NCBI GenBank assembly: GCA_013824715.1
Contig: PNOH01000012.1
Span: 1-64,000, forward strand
Length of the DNA: 64,000 bases
Source of the DNA: Odoribacter sp.
GTDB lineage: Bacteria; Bacteroidota; Bacteroidia; Bacteroidales; Prolixibacteraceae
Direction: 5' to 3'
The notes beneath the pieces are model-generated. The model worked only from the letters and a program-made list of their open reading frames with translations. It was not told the DNA's origin and made no database searches. Both the position numbers and the translations under genes were made by a program. Positions 26,721-35,400 of the stretch are shown piece after piece (position 1 is the stretch's first letter; each line of letters starts with the position of its first letter).

Positions 26721-26776
26721 ACGTGACAGAAAACAAAAAAGCGGAGAAAAATCCGCTTTTTTGTTTTCTGTCACGT
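26721..26776. terminator. Perfect 25-bp inverted repeat, bidirectional terminator between cas2 and the array
   Basis: ACGTGACAGAAAACAAAAAAGCGGA (26721-26745, shown joined from adjacent bases) is followed by a 6-nt loop and its exact reverse complement (26752-26776). The stem has a GC core and A/T tracts on both sides, so it can end transcripts from either direction: the cas operon from the left and the minus-strand crRNA precursor from the right. Confidence 0.8.
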
Positions 26777-26815
26777 TTGGCAAGTTGCTGAATTTGAGCT
26801 ACAAGCCCGGCATAC

Positions 26816-27709
26816 GCTGTGATAGAACGCACTAAAGATACAATTTGAAAGCAAATCACAACGATAAGATAATGCAAGAGGTTCAGTTACACGCTGTGAT
26901 AGAACGCACTAAAGATACAATTTGAAAGCAAATCACAACTCATTTTGATTGTATCTACATAAGTTAGTGCTGTGATAGAACGCACTAAAGATACAATTTG
27001 AAAGCAAATCACAACATTTACCTGTCCTGTTGTTCCGGTGGCAAAGCTGTGATAGAACGCACTAAAGATACAATTTGAAAGCAAATCACAACTAATGAAG
27101 GTTATCAGCCTCATATTTTCATGCTGTGATAGAACGCACTAAAGATACAATTTGAAAGCAAATCACAACATAGGCCGCCCAATAGCCAAAAAGCATATCG
27201 CTGTGATAGAACGCACTAAAGATACAATTTGAAAGCAAATCACAACATCTTGGCTATACGAGCACATATATCAAAAGCTGTGATAGAACGCACTAAAGAT
27301 ACAATTTGAAAGCAAATCACAACCTAATATCATGGAATCAAATTTAAGTTTTTGCTGTGATAGAACGCACTAAAGATACAATTTGAAAGCAAATCACAAC
27401 AGGAGTGGGTGATGCTTTAAGAGATCGTAAGCTGTGATAGAACGCACTAAAGATACAATTTGAAAGCAAATCACAACGTAAACCCGATACCATTCAATAT
27501 TGTCACGGCTGTGATAGAACGCACTAAAGATACAATTTGAAAGCAAATCACAACTCAACCGGAACTATATCATTTTCAACCTATGCTGTGATAGAACGCA
27601 CTAAAGATACAATTTGAAAGCAAATCACAACTAAATTGGGGTGCAATATCTGGGGCAACTGGGCTGTGATAGAACGCACTAAAGATACAATTTGAAAGCA
27701 AATCACAAC
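26816..27709 (-). CRISPR. CRISPR array, 12 repeats of 47 bp and 11 spacers
   Basis: Twelve identical 47-bp repeats start at 26816, 26893, 26969, 27046, 27123, 27200, 27277, 27354, 27431, 27508, 27585 and 27663. Spacers are 30 bp, except the second (29) and the last (31). In the crRNA sense (minus strand) the repeat begins GTTGTGATTTGCTTTCAAAT and ends GTTCTATCACAGC. This orientation is shown by the tracrRNA anti-repeat. The leader should therefore be on the right, at 27710-27850, and transcription runs towards cas2. No degenerate end repeat is seen. All spacers differ, and I noticed no match to the rest of the window. Confidence 0.97.
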
Positions 27710-27850
27710 GGGCAGCTAATTTTATGCAGTTTGCCGGAGACTGTAAACTGAACTCCCCATATTTTTCCTCGTAATTTTTAACTTTACCATTGAACAATTC
27801 CGGACTTTAATCCTTATTTAACCCGAAAATCAATTAGCAGCCCTGATCTT
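27710..27850 (-). promoter_or_regulatory. Probable CRISPR leader / ccoI upstream region
   Basis: This 141-nt AT-rich stretch lies between the last repeat and the ccoI ATG. By array orientation it should hold the leader, where new spacers are added, and the ccoI promoter on the other strand. I see no clean TAnnTTTG box in either direction. Confidence 0.5.
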
Positions 27851-30247
27851 ATGAATGAAGACCTGAAATGTATTCATTGTGGCAATTCGTGTGGAAAGAC
27901 CCCAATCCTTTTCGAAGGCAATCCGTTCTGCTGTACAGGCTGCTCATCCGTTTTTCAGATACTCAATGTTAATCAGCTCAAACAATATTACCAGATTGAG
28001 CCGATGGCAGGCATCCGTATCGAAGACGATAAGCGACCTGCCAACGAAACTTACGCATTTCTCGAACTCGAAAAATTCAAAACCAAAATCCTTTCTTTTT
28101 CTGAAGGGGGCATTTCGAAAGTCAGTTTTTTCATTCCCGAAATACATTGCGCATCGTGCATCTGGCTGCTCGAGAACCTGCACAGCCTGAATGCCGGCGT
28201 TATCCAGTCGTTCGTCAATTTTCCGAAAAAAGAAATTAACATCACCTTCAGGGAAAATGAAATCCAGTTGCGCCAACTGGTTGAATTGCTGGTAAGCATT
28301 CATTACATTCCCGAAATCAGCCAGCACAGCATCGAAAAACCACAAACCGGGCACCTCGATAAAAAGCTGTTCCTCAAAATCGGTGTGGCCGCTTTCAGTT
28401 TCATGAATGCCATGATTTACCATTTCCCGCAATACCTGCCCGGTCACGAATTACTGGAAGACGATATCCGCCGTATGTTTGGCTGGCTGAGCGTGCTTCT
28501 GGCCATTCCCGTTTTAACTTTCAGCGCCAGCGACTATTTCCTGACTGCCTGGAAAAGCCTAAAAAAAGGCATCATCAGCATTGACCTGCCTATTGCACTT
28601 GGATTGATTACGCTTTTCACGCAAAGCCTGGCCGAAATCCTTTCAGGAAAAGGAATTGGCTACATTGATTCACTCACCGGGCTGGTCTTTTTCATGCTTA
28701 TAGGCCGCTGGTACCAGGGAAAAACCTATCAGGCGCTTTCGTTTGAGCGCGATTACAAAACCTATTTCCCTCTGGCTGTCACTAAAATTTCGGCTTCAGG
28801 AAATGAAACCATCCCGCTTGAAGATTTGCAATCCGGCGACCGGATTCTGGTGCGGAACCAGGAAATTGTGCCTGCCGATTCGATCCTTATTATCGGTGTG
28901 GCCAGCATTGACTACAGTTTTGTAACAGGCGAGTCGAAGCCGGTTTTAAAACATCCGGGAGATTTCGTGTTTGCAGGTGGCCGACAGATTGGCGCAGCCA
29001 TTGAACTGACCATCGAAAAGGAAGTACAGCAAAGCTACCTCACGCAATTGTGGAATCAGTCTGAAAACCCGTACACAGCCAGCAACAAACTGAATACGGT
29101 GGTCAATCGTGTGAGCCAGTATTTCACCGTTATAGTGGTGCTGATCGCAATCGGTTCAGGAATTTTCTGGCTGTTGAATAAGCCCGAAGTAGCGCTTTTT
29201 GCATTTACTTCAGTACTGATTATCGCCTGCCCCTGTGCCTTGGCTTTGACCGTGCCATTTACCTTCGGAAGCGCCATCCGGCAATTCGGGCGAAAAGGAT
29301 TTTACCTGAAAAACACCGCTGTGATCGAACATCTGTATAAAGTTGATACGGTGGTTTTCGACAAGACCGGAACAATAACCAACACAAATTCTTCAGCTAT
29401 CCGGTTTGTTGGGCCGCAACTTTCCGGCGAACAACTTCTGATGATTAAATCGCTGGCTTTTCAATCCTCGCACCCTCTGAGCAAAGCTATTTGTGAATCA
29501 ATCGAAGGGAATGTACTGAATGAAGTCATCGGATTTCAGGAGATTCCATCACTGGGCATTTCCGGGATGGTAAAAGGAATCAGGATAAACATGGGCTCGA
29601 GATATTTTGTAACAGGCGAAACCGGTACCGAAGAAAACCTGAAATCGGAAGTTTGGGTTTTCTTTCAGGATTCGGTGATTGGCCATTTTCAGCTTGAAAA
29701 TGAATACCGGCCGGGTTTGCACGAACTGATCGGCAGGTTCGGAAAAAAATACCAATTGCATCTTTTAACCGGCGATAACGAAGCTGAAAAATCGAATTTG
29801 ATCAGGTATTTTGGAAATGAAAAATACCTTCACTTCAACCAGTCGCCTACCGACAAGCTAAATTACATCCGGAAATTGCAGAAGGATGGGAGGAAAGTTC
29901 TGATGATCGGCGATGGGCTGAACGATGCCGGGGCATTGAACGAAAGCAATGTAGGCATAGTGATTGCTGATAATGTATTCAATTTTTCGCCGGCATGCGA
30001 TGCCATTTTACAGTCGAAACAGTTTGGCAAATTGCACAGGTTTATTGATTTTACCCACCAGAGCATGAAAATCGTGAAGGCAGGTTTTCTGATTTCATTC
30101 CTTTACAACCTTATTGGTTTATCATTTGCAGTCCAGGGAAACCTGACTCCGATTATAGCCGCCATTTTAATGCCGATTAGTTCGGTGTCGGTAGTAGTGT
30201 TTGCCAGTTTTTCAGTAAATTTAGCGGCGAAAGGTTTCAGATTTTAA
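27851..30247 (+). CDS. ccoI: Copper-transporting P1B-type ATPase for cbb3 oxidase assembly (CcoI/FixI)
   Basis: CcoI exports copper across the inner membrane to supply the binuclear centre of cbb3 oxidase. The 798-aa protein starts with a cysteine-rich metal-binding segment (CIHCGNSCG...CCTGC), then an HMA domain with HCASC (about residue 100), eight membrane segments, the actuator motif VTGES, the ion-site CPCALAL, the phosphorylation site DKTGTIT and the hinge GDGLNDAGAL. The CcoI-type N-terminus and the cco genes that follow support the assignment. ccoS starts 9 nt after the stop. Confidence 0.93.
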   Translation: MNEDLKCIHCGNSCGKTPILFEGNPFCCTGCSSVFQILNVNQLKQYYQIEPMAGIRIEDDKRPANETYAFLELEKFKTKILSFSEGGISKVSFFIPEIHCASCIWLLENLHSLNAGVIQSFVNFPKKEINITFRENEIQLRQLVELLVSIHYIPEISQHSIEKPQTGHLDKKLFLKIGVAAFSFMNAMIYHFPQYLPGHELLEDDIRRMFGWLSVLLAIPVLTFSASDYFLTAWKSLKKGIISIDLPIALGLITLFTQSLAEILSGKGIGYIDSLTGLVFFMLIGRWYQGKTYQALSFERDYKTYFPLAVTKISASGNETIPLEDLQSGDRILVRNQEIVPADSILIIGVASIDYSFVTGESKPVLKHPGDFVFAGGRQIGAAIELTIEKEVQQSYLTQLWNQSENPYTASNKLNTVVNRVSQYFTVIVVLIAIGSGIFWLLNKPEVALFAFTSVLIIACPCALALTVPFTFGSAIRQFGRKGFYLKNTAVIEHLYKVDTVVFDKTGTITNTNSSAIRFVGPQLSGEQLLMIKSLAFQSSHPLSKAICESIEGNVLNEVIGFQEIPSLGISGMVKGIRINMGSRYFVTGETGTEENLKSEVWVFFQDSVIGHFQLENEYRPGLHELIGRFGKKYQLHLLTGDNEAEKSNLIRYFGNEKYLHFNQSPTDKLNYIRKLQKDGRKVLMIGDGLNDAGALNESNVGIVIADNVFNFSPACDAILQSKQFGKLHRFIDFTHQSMKIVKAGFLISFLYNLIGLSFAVQGNLTPIIAAILMPISSVSVVVFASFSVNLAAKGFRF

Positions 30248-30255
30248 AACAAGCT

Positions 30256-30501
30256 ATGTCAGTCGTTTTCGTTTTGGTTTTGGTAGCTATCGTCATGGCA
30301 TTCGCATTTTTGATGGCTTTTATCTGGGCAGTTAAAAATGGACAGTACGAAGATACTTACACGCCATCGGTCAGGATTTTGTTTGAAGATCCGCCGGTGA
30401 AAGAGGCAGAAAGTCGCAGTGATCAGTCGCAGTTGGCAGAACCAGAAAAGAGGAAACCCGAAACAGGAGAAGGTGAAAGTCGCAGTGTTCAGTCGCATTA
30501 G
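30256..30501 (+). CDS. ccoS: cbb3-type cytochrome oxidase assembly protein CcoS with repeat-derived tail
   Basis: CcoS is a small single-span membrane protein needed to load cofactors into cbb3 oxidase. Residues 1-44 (a hydrophobic helix, then WAVKNGQYEDTYTPSVRILFED) match the CcoS pattern. The remaining residues (SRSDQSQL...GESRSVQSH) are encoded by two copies of the dispersed AGTCGCAGTGATCAGTCGCAG module, so the protein is longer than usual and the tail is probably not functional. It lies between ccoI and ccoNO. Confidence 0.82.
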   Translation: MSVVFVLVLVAIVMAFAFLMAFIWAVKNGQYEDTYTPSVRILFEDPPVKEAESRSDQSQLAEPEKRKPETGEGESRSVQSH

Positions 30502-30539
30502 GCATGGACAGCCCGTAACCCGTAACTCGAAACTCGAAA
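30411..30539. repeat. Composite repeat: two CAGTGATCAGTCGCAGT modules and GTAACTCG/AACTCGAA units
   Basis: AAGTCGCAGTGATCAGTCGC (30411-30430) and AAGTCGCAGTGTTCAGTCGC (30477-30496) are near-identical modules within the 3' end of ccoS. They are followed by CCCGTAACCCGTAACTCG and AAACTCGAAAC in the gap before ccoNO. The same two module types are joined again at 35291-35395. Confidence 0.7.
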
Positions 30540-30565
30540 CAAAAAATATAACTAAATACTACTCT

Positions 30566-32707
30566 ATGGAATTACAAAAGTTCTCCTACGACAACCGCAT
30601 GACCCGGAACTTTGCGATAGCAACCATGGTTTGGGGCGTTGTTGGCCTGTTAAATGGCCTATTAATTGCCCTTCAGATTTATATTCCTTCCATGAATTTC
30701 GGGCTCGAGTTTACCACATTCGGGCGGACAAGGCCAGTTCACACCAATGCGGTGATTTTTGCCTTTGTCGGGAATGCCATTTTTACAGCGATTTATTATT
30801 CTTTACAACGGTTGTTAAAGACCAGGATGTACTCTGAACTGCTTGGTAAAATCCACTTTTGGGGCTGGCAGGCGATCATTGTGGCCGCAGCAGTCACCCT
30901 GGTTATGGGGTTTACCGTTGGCAAGGAATACGCCGAACTGGAATGGCCAATTGACATTGCCATTACTGTTGTATGGGTTATTTTCGGTTGGAACATGTTC
31001 GGCACAATATTACAGAGGCGAACCAGCCATATCTATGTTTCCATCTGGTTTTATATTGCCACCTGGGTTACTGTAGCTGTTTTACACATTGTAAATTCAA
31101 TGGCTATTCCGGTAAGTTTCCTGAAAAGTTATACCCTCTACGCCGGAGTTCAGGACGCTTTGGTTCAATGGTGGTACGGCCACAATGCGGTCGCGTTCTT
31201 CCTGACAACGCCATTCCTTGGCCTGATGTATTACTTCGTCCCAAAAATTTCCGGACGTCCGGTTTATTCCTACAAACTATCTATCGTTCACTTCTGGTCG
31301 CTCATTTTCCTATACATCTGGGCCGGCCCTCACCATTTGTTATATAGTTCGTTGCCCGACTGGCTTCAGGCATTGGGAACCACTTTCTCGGTAATGTTGC
31401 TTGCCCCAAGCTGGGGCGGTATGATCAATGGATTGCTTACCCTGCGTGGAGCCTGGGATAAGGTACGGAGAGATCCAATCCTGAAAATGTTTGTGGTTGG
31501 AATTACCGCATACGGAATGTCAACTTTTGAAGGGCCTTTGCTGTCCTTCAAAACAGTGAATGCCATCAGCCATTTTACCGACTGGACCATCGGACACGTT
31601 CACATTGGGGCTCTGGGCTGGAACGGCATGTTAATCTTTGGGATGATATACTGGCTAATACCACGACTTTACAACACCAAACTTTACTCCACGAAACTGG
31701 CTAATGTCCATTTCTGGATAGCCACGCTGGCCATTGTATTTTATGCCATCCCACTTTATATCGGCGGGATTACCCAGGCCTTGATGTGGAAACAATTTAC
31801 TCCTGATGGTTTCCTGATGTACCCGAATTTTCTGGAAACAGTCGCTCAGCTCATTCCGATGTACACCATCAGGGCATTCGGTGGGTTTTTATATGTGCTT
31901 GGATTCCTGATCCTGGTTTTCAATATTGTCAAAACAATCCAGTCAGGTTCGTTTGTGGCCGAAGAACATGCTGAGGCCCCGGCATTGGAATCACTTCCGG
32001 AAGGAAAAACCCAATCCGAATCCGGGCACCGTTTTCTGGAACGCAAACCAATCCGTTTCCTGATTTTTGCAACGATTGCCATTTTGATTGGCGGAATTAT
32101 TGAAGTAATCCCGACTTATCTGATTAAATCAAATATCCCGACCATTACCAGTGTAAAACCTTATACCCCGCTCGAATTGCAGGGACGTGATATTTACGTG
32201 AAGGAAGGATGCTACAACTGTCATTCGCAAATGATCAGGCCATTCAGGTCGGAAACAGAACGATACGGGGAATACTCCAAAGCAGGCGAATCAGTTTACG
32301 ATCACCCGTTCCAGTTTGGATCGAAAAGGACCGGTCCTGATTTGGCGCGTGAAGGGGTAAAAACCGGTAAAATTTATAAACCAAACTCCTGGCATTACAA
32401 CCATTTTATCGATCCTCAAAAAATGAACGAGGCTTCGATTATGCCCAAATATCCGTGGCTGGCCAAAAAGGAAATTGATATCCAATCGACACCTGGAAAA
32501 ATCAGGGCGATGAAAATATTGGGAGTCCCATATCCGGAAAATTACGAGCAGAAAGCCATTGAAGACCTGAAAGCTCAGGCTGACAGCATAGCAAAAGATC
32601 TGGCTGCCAATGGTATCCAAACCGACAGTAACCGAGAAATCATCGCATTAATTGCCTACATGCAGCGACTTGGCGTTGACATTTCAACTAAATCAACAAA
32701 AAAATAG
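30566..32707 (+). CDS. ccoNO: cbb3-type cytochrome c oxidase fused subunits I/II (CcoN-CcoO)
   Basis: This is the catalytic core of a high-affinity cbb3 oxidase as one 713-aa polypeptide. The N-terminal part (to about residue 470) is the 12-helix CcoN with HTNAVIF and WYGHNAVAFFL, and HIGALGWNG near the heme/CuB histidines. A linker helix leads to the CcoO part, a membrane-anchored cytochrome c with the heme motif CYNCHSQ preceded by GRDIYVKEG and followed by RPFRSETERYGEYS. The fusion is common in Bacteroidota. The ORF track begins 49 codons upstream inside the ccoS repeats; the ATG at 30566 (MELQKFSYDNRMTRNF) is the natural start. Confidence 0.95.
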   Translation: MELQKFSYDNRMTRNFAIATMVWGVVGLLNGLLIALQIYIPSMNFGLEFTTFGRTRPVHTNAVIFAFVGNAIFTAIYYSLQRLLKTRMYSELLGKIHFWGWQAIIVAAAVTLVMGFTVGKEYAELEWPIDIAITVVWVIFGWNMFGTILQRRTSHIYVSIWFYIATWVTVAVLHIVNSMAIPVSFLKSYTLYAGVQDALVQWWYGHNAVAFFLTTPFLGLMYYFVPKISGRPVYSYKLSIVHFWSLIFLYIWAGPHHLLYSSLPDWLQALGTTFSVMLLAPSWGGMINGLLTLRGAWDKVRRDPILKMFVVGITAYGMSTFEGPLLSFKTVNAISHFTDWTIGHVHIGALGWNGMLIFGMIYWLIPRLYNTKLYSTKLANVHFWIATLAIVFYAIPLYIGGITQALMWKQFTPDGFLMYPNFLETVAQLIPMYTIRAFGGFLYVLGFLILVFNIVKTIQSGSFVAEEHAEAPALESLPEGKTQSESGHRFLERKPIRFLIFATIAILIGGIIEVIPTYLIKSNIPTITSVKPYTPLELQGRDIYVKEGCYNCHSQMIRPFRSETERYGEYSKAGESVYDHPFQFGSKRTGPDLAREGVKTGKIYKPNSWHYNHFIDPQKMNEASIMPKYPWLAKKEIDIQSTPGKIRAMKILGVPYPENYEQKAIEDLKAQADSIAKDLAANGIQTDSNREIIALIAYMQRLGVDISTKSTKK

Positions 32708-32710
32708 GCC

Positions 32711-32896
32711 ATGCTTACAGATTCGTTCCGAAACATTTTTCACGTTGAAACTTATGCCCTGATTGGGTTTGTCATCTTTTTCAGCTTTTTCGTAATTGTG
32801 TCCATTCGGGCATTCAGAATGGATAAAAAGGAAGTGGCCGAACTGAGCAATATGCCCCTGGATGACCAGGAACCCACGAATGAAAAGGAAAGGTGA
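32711..32896 (+). CDS. CcoQ-like small subunit of cbb3 oxidase
   Basis: A 61-aa protein with one membrane helix (ALIGFVIFFSFFVIVSIRAF) followed by a charged tail RMDKKEVAELSNMPLDD. Size, topology and place between ccoNO and ccoP fit CcoQ, which stabilises the CcoP subunit. Sequence similarity in this family is weak, so position is the main evidence. Confidence 0.75.
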   Translation: MLTDSFRNIFHVETYALIGFVIFFSFFVIVSIRAFRMDKKEVAELSNMPLDDQEPTNEKER

Positions 32897-32941
32897 AAGA
32901 GTCATTCGTCATTTGAAAAAAAAATCAATAAATACTGAACT

Positions 32942-33556
32942 ATGAGTACCAATGAAGATATTCAATTGAAGGAACCAAACAAAGTCAACGAGGAAGTTGA
33001 TGATGTGACCAAAATCAAATTTTTCGGTGGACACGAATACGATGGGATCAAAGAACTGGATAATCCGCTGCCACCGTGGTTAAAATATTTGTTCTACGTA
33101 ACTATTATCTTCTCCATTTCATATCTGATCCTTCTTTTTGTATTTAAAGACGACAGCATTATTCAAGTTAAGGAATATCGGAAAGAAGTTATGGCTGCGC
33201 GCGCTAAAACTGAAGTTGCAGTGAAAGAAGAAGCGGTAAAAACTGCTGCTGCACCCATGACTGAAGAGCAAATCCTGGCTGCCGGCAAAGCCATTTATGA
33301 TAAAACATGCCTGGTTTGCCACGGAAAATTCGGTGAGGGTTTGGTCGGGCCTAATTTTACCGACGAATATTGGATACATGGCGGACGACCTGAAGAATTG
33401 AAAAAAGTAATAATAGAAGGGGTTCTTGATAAAGGAATGATTTCGTACAAAAGTCAGATGAACAACACTCAAATTGATCATGTAATCGGGTATATTCTGA
33501 GTTTACAGGGAAGCAATCCACCCAATCAAAAAGCGCCGCAGGGAGTAAAAAACTAA
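32942..33556 (+). CDS. ccoP: cbb3-type oxidase cytochrome c subunit CcoP, mono-heme form
   Basis: A 204-aa membrane-anchored cytochrome c that passes electrons to the CcoNO core. The N-terminus EYDGIKELDNPLPPWLKYLFY is the typical CcoP entry, followed by a membrane helix. Only one heme-binding motif, CLVCHGKFGEGLVGPNF, is present (about residue 122), with a methionine ligand in MISYKSQM. Classical proteobacterial CcoP has two hemes, so this is a shortened mono-heme form. It ends the cbb3 structural genes. Confidence 0.92.
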   Translation: MSTNEDIQLKEPNKVNEEVDDVTKIKFFGGHEYDGIKELDNPLPPWLKYLFYVTIIFSISYLILLFVFKDDSIIQVKEYRKEVMAARAKTEVAVKEEAVKTAAAPMTEEQILAAGKAIYDKTCLVCHGKFGEGLVGPNFTDEYWIHGGRPEELKKVIIEGVLDKGMISYKSQMNNTQIDHVIGYILSLQGSNPPNQKAPQGVKN

Positions 33557-33606
33557 AAGCCCCCTTCCCGCCCGCATGCCGTTGGGCAGATTCCCACATT
33601 TTGGCC

Positions 33607-33806
33607 TAGCCGTCAAGCCAGGGGAGCAATTGGGCTAAAGCCCTAATTTAGCGGGAACCTTCATGCCCGTCACATGAATGTGACGGCAAAGGATATCGAT
33701 CAAATAATGATCATTGCACTATCCTTTGCCGTTTCGCTTTAGCGAACGGACGTAGGAATAAAAAAAACAGGGCTTTAGCGCTGAAAAGTCCTTAGCTTGA
33801 CGGCTA
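33607..33806. repeat. Nested palindromic element between ccoP and ccoG
   Basis: TAGCCGTCAAGC (33607-33618) and its exact reverse complement GCTTGACGGCTA (33795-33806) bound about 200 nt. Inside are GGGCTAAAGCCC, a stem CGTCACATGAATGTGACG, and GGCAAAGGATA pairing with TATCCTTTGCC. No gene is seen. It looks like a multi-stem intergenic element, or a small non-autonomous mobile unit. Confidence 0.6.
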
Positions 33807-33862
33807 TGCCCTTGCTGGGGAAAGCCTTGAATCAAGATTCGCAAGCGGAATTGCTCAAAAAA

Positions 33863-33870
33863 TATTTTTG
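33863..33870 (+). promoter_or_regulatory. Putative -7 box of ccoG
   Basis: TATTTTTG is an exact TAnnTTTG match 22 nt before the chosen ccoG ATG (33893). It lies inside the longer ORF of the track, which argues against the upstream start. Confidence 0.5.
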
Positions 33871-33892
33871 GAAACGAATGAAAATAAATCCA

Positions 33893-35299
33893 ATGCAAAC
33901 CCCTGAAAACTATCAGGAATCAACTTTTCGGGACCGCCCGGCAACTTTTGGGAAAGACGGAAACCGGGTATGGCTGTTCCCAAAATTGCCAAAAGGAAAA
34001 CTGTATAGCATCCGGCGGATAATTTCATGGACTTTACTGATTTTCTTTTACCTGGCGCCGTTCCTGAAAATTAGCGGGGAGCCACTGATCTTTCTGAATT
34101 TTCTGGAACGTAAGTTCGTGTTGTTTGGCAATACGTTTTATCCACAGGATTTTTACTTGCTGGTACTGGCTATAATTACCCTTGTTGTTTTCATTGTTCT
34201 TTTTACAGTTATCTACGGAAGAATATTTTGTGGCTGGGTATGTCCGCAAACCGTATTCCTTGAATTTCTGTACCGTCCTATCGAACACCTGATTGACGGG
34301 AATCCGGAGCAACAGCAAAAACTGGCTCAACAGGAGATGGATGCGATCAAAGTACTGAAGCGGATTCTAAAACACGGCATTTACCTAATTATTTCATTTG
34401 CCACCATCCTGACTTTCATCGCTTATGTAACCGGAACAGCTAAACTGGGAGAAATTATGGACGGATGGCCTGTGCAAGGGTTTGGAATCCTGATGGGTGT
34501 TCTGGCATTTACCGGGGTCCATTATTTCGTATTCTCATGGTTTCGCGAGCAGGTTTGCATCATCGTTTGCCCATACGGACGTTTGCAGGGTGTAATGCTC
34601 GATGTAAACGCCATCTTGGTGGCTTACGATTATAAACGTGGCGAACCTCGAGGCAAGGGCGAACGCGGATTAAAAGGCGACTGCATCAATTGTTACAACT
34701 GCGTAGCTGTTTGTCCTACTGGAATTGATATCCGGAATGGAACTCAACTCGAATGTATCAATTGTACCGCATGTATTGATGCCTGCAATGCGGTGATGAA
34801 AAAAGTTAAAAAACCAGCCGGACTGATCCGGTTTGCATCCGAAAAATCAATTTCCGAAGGACAAAAGATCAGGTTTAATGCTCGTGTTATAGCTTATTCA
34901 CTGGTATTACTGTCTTTATTAACAGTGATTACTTTTCTTTTTACTGTTCGTGGAGACGTTGAAACCTCTATCAACCGGTCGCCCGGAACTATGTTTCAGG
35001 AATACGGTGCTGATAAATACAGCAATCTGTATAACCTGCAAATGGTAAACAAAACTAACTTTGAAATCGTCATCGAATTAAAACTTCTTACTCCTGGAGG
35101 CGAAATCCTTTTGATGGGAGATTCGTTGAAGGTTGCTAAAGGCGAAGTTGCCAACCGCAACCTGCTCATTGTCCTGAAGAAAGAAAATGTCAAATTGTCT
35201 AACAGCCATTTGGAAATTGGTGTTTTTGAAAACGGCAAGCAAATTGAGAAGATTTCGACCACTTTCGTCGGGCCCAATTTGCTGGACGCAAAGCAGTGA
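33893..35299 (+). CDS. ccoG: cbb3 oxidase accessory protein CcoG (FixG/RdxA)
   Basis: CcoG is a membrane iron-sulfur protein needed for cbb3 assembly, thought to handle copper. The product (468 aa) has five predicted membrane segments, CGWVCPQTVFLEFLYRPIE, CIIVCPYGRLQGVM and a two-cluster ferredoxin segment CINCYNCVAVCPTGIDIRNG...CINCTACIDAC, then a C-terminal immunoglobulin-like domain. The start at 33893 (MQTPENYQESTFRDRPATF) is chosen over 33797 because the upstream part overlaps a palindromic element and a promoter box; 33878 is also possible. Its stop codon TGA is supplied by the CAGTGATCAG repeat module. Confidence 0.93.
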   Translation: MQTPENYQESTFRDRPATFGKDGNRVWLFPKLPKGKLYSIRRIISWTLLIFFYLAPFLKISGEPLIFLNFLERKFVLFGNTFYPQDFYLLVLAIITLVVFIVLFTVIYGRIFCGWVCPQTVFLEFLYRPIEHLIDGNPEQQQKLAQQEMDAIKVLKRILKHGIYLIISFATILTFIAYVTGTAKLGEIMDGWPVQGFGILMGVLAFTGVHYFVFSWFREQVCIIVCPYGRLQGVMLDVNAILVAYDYKRGEPRGKGERGLKGDCINCYNCVAVCPTGIDIRNGTQLECINCTACIDACNAVMKKVKKPAGLIRFASEKSISEGQKIRFNARVIAYSLVLLSLLTVITFLFTVRGDVETSINRSPGTMFQEYGADKYSNLYNLQMVNKTNFEIVIELKLLTPGGEILLMGDSLKVAKGEVANRNLLIVLKKENVKLSNSHLEIGVFENGKQIEKISTTFVGPNLLDAKQ

Positions 35300-35395
35300 T
35301 CAGTCTCAGTTGGCAGAGAAATATTGAAGCGGGTTACGAGTTACACGAAACTCGAACACGTAACCTAACTTGGAATTTGGAACTTGGAACTATTT
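35291..35395. repeat. Composite repeat between ccoG and fixH
   Basis: GCAGTGATCAGTCTCAGTTG (part of the ccoG stop) is followed by GGTTACGAGTTACACGAAAC, ACGTAACC and TTGGAATTTGGAACTTGGAAC-type units. The same kinds of module occur at 13359, 30411 and 35856. Confidence 0.65.
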
Positions 35396-35400
35396 TGACT

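Noticed and set aside
26887-27797. ORFs of 75 and 73 aa on the minus strand with repeated CDLLSNCIFSAFYHS
   Set aside because: They are translations of CRISPR repeats and spacers, not genes.
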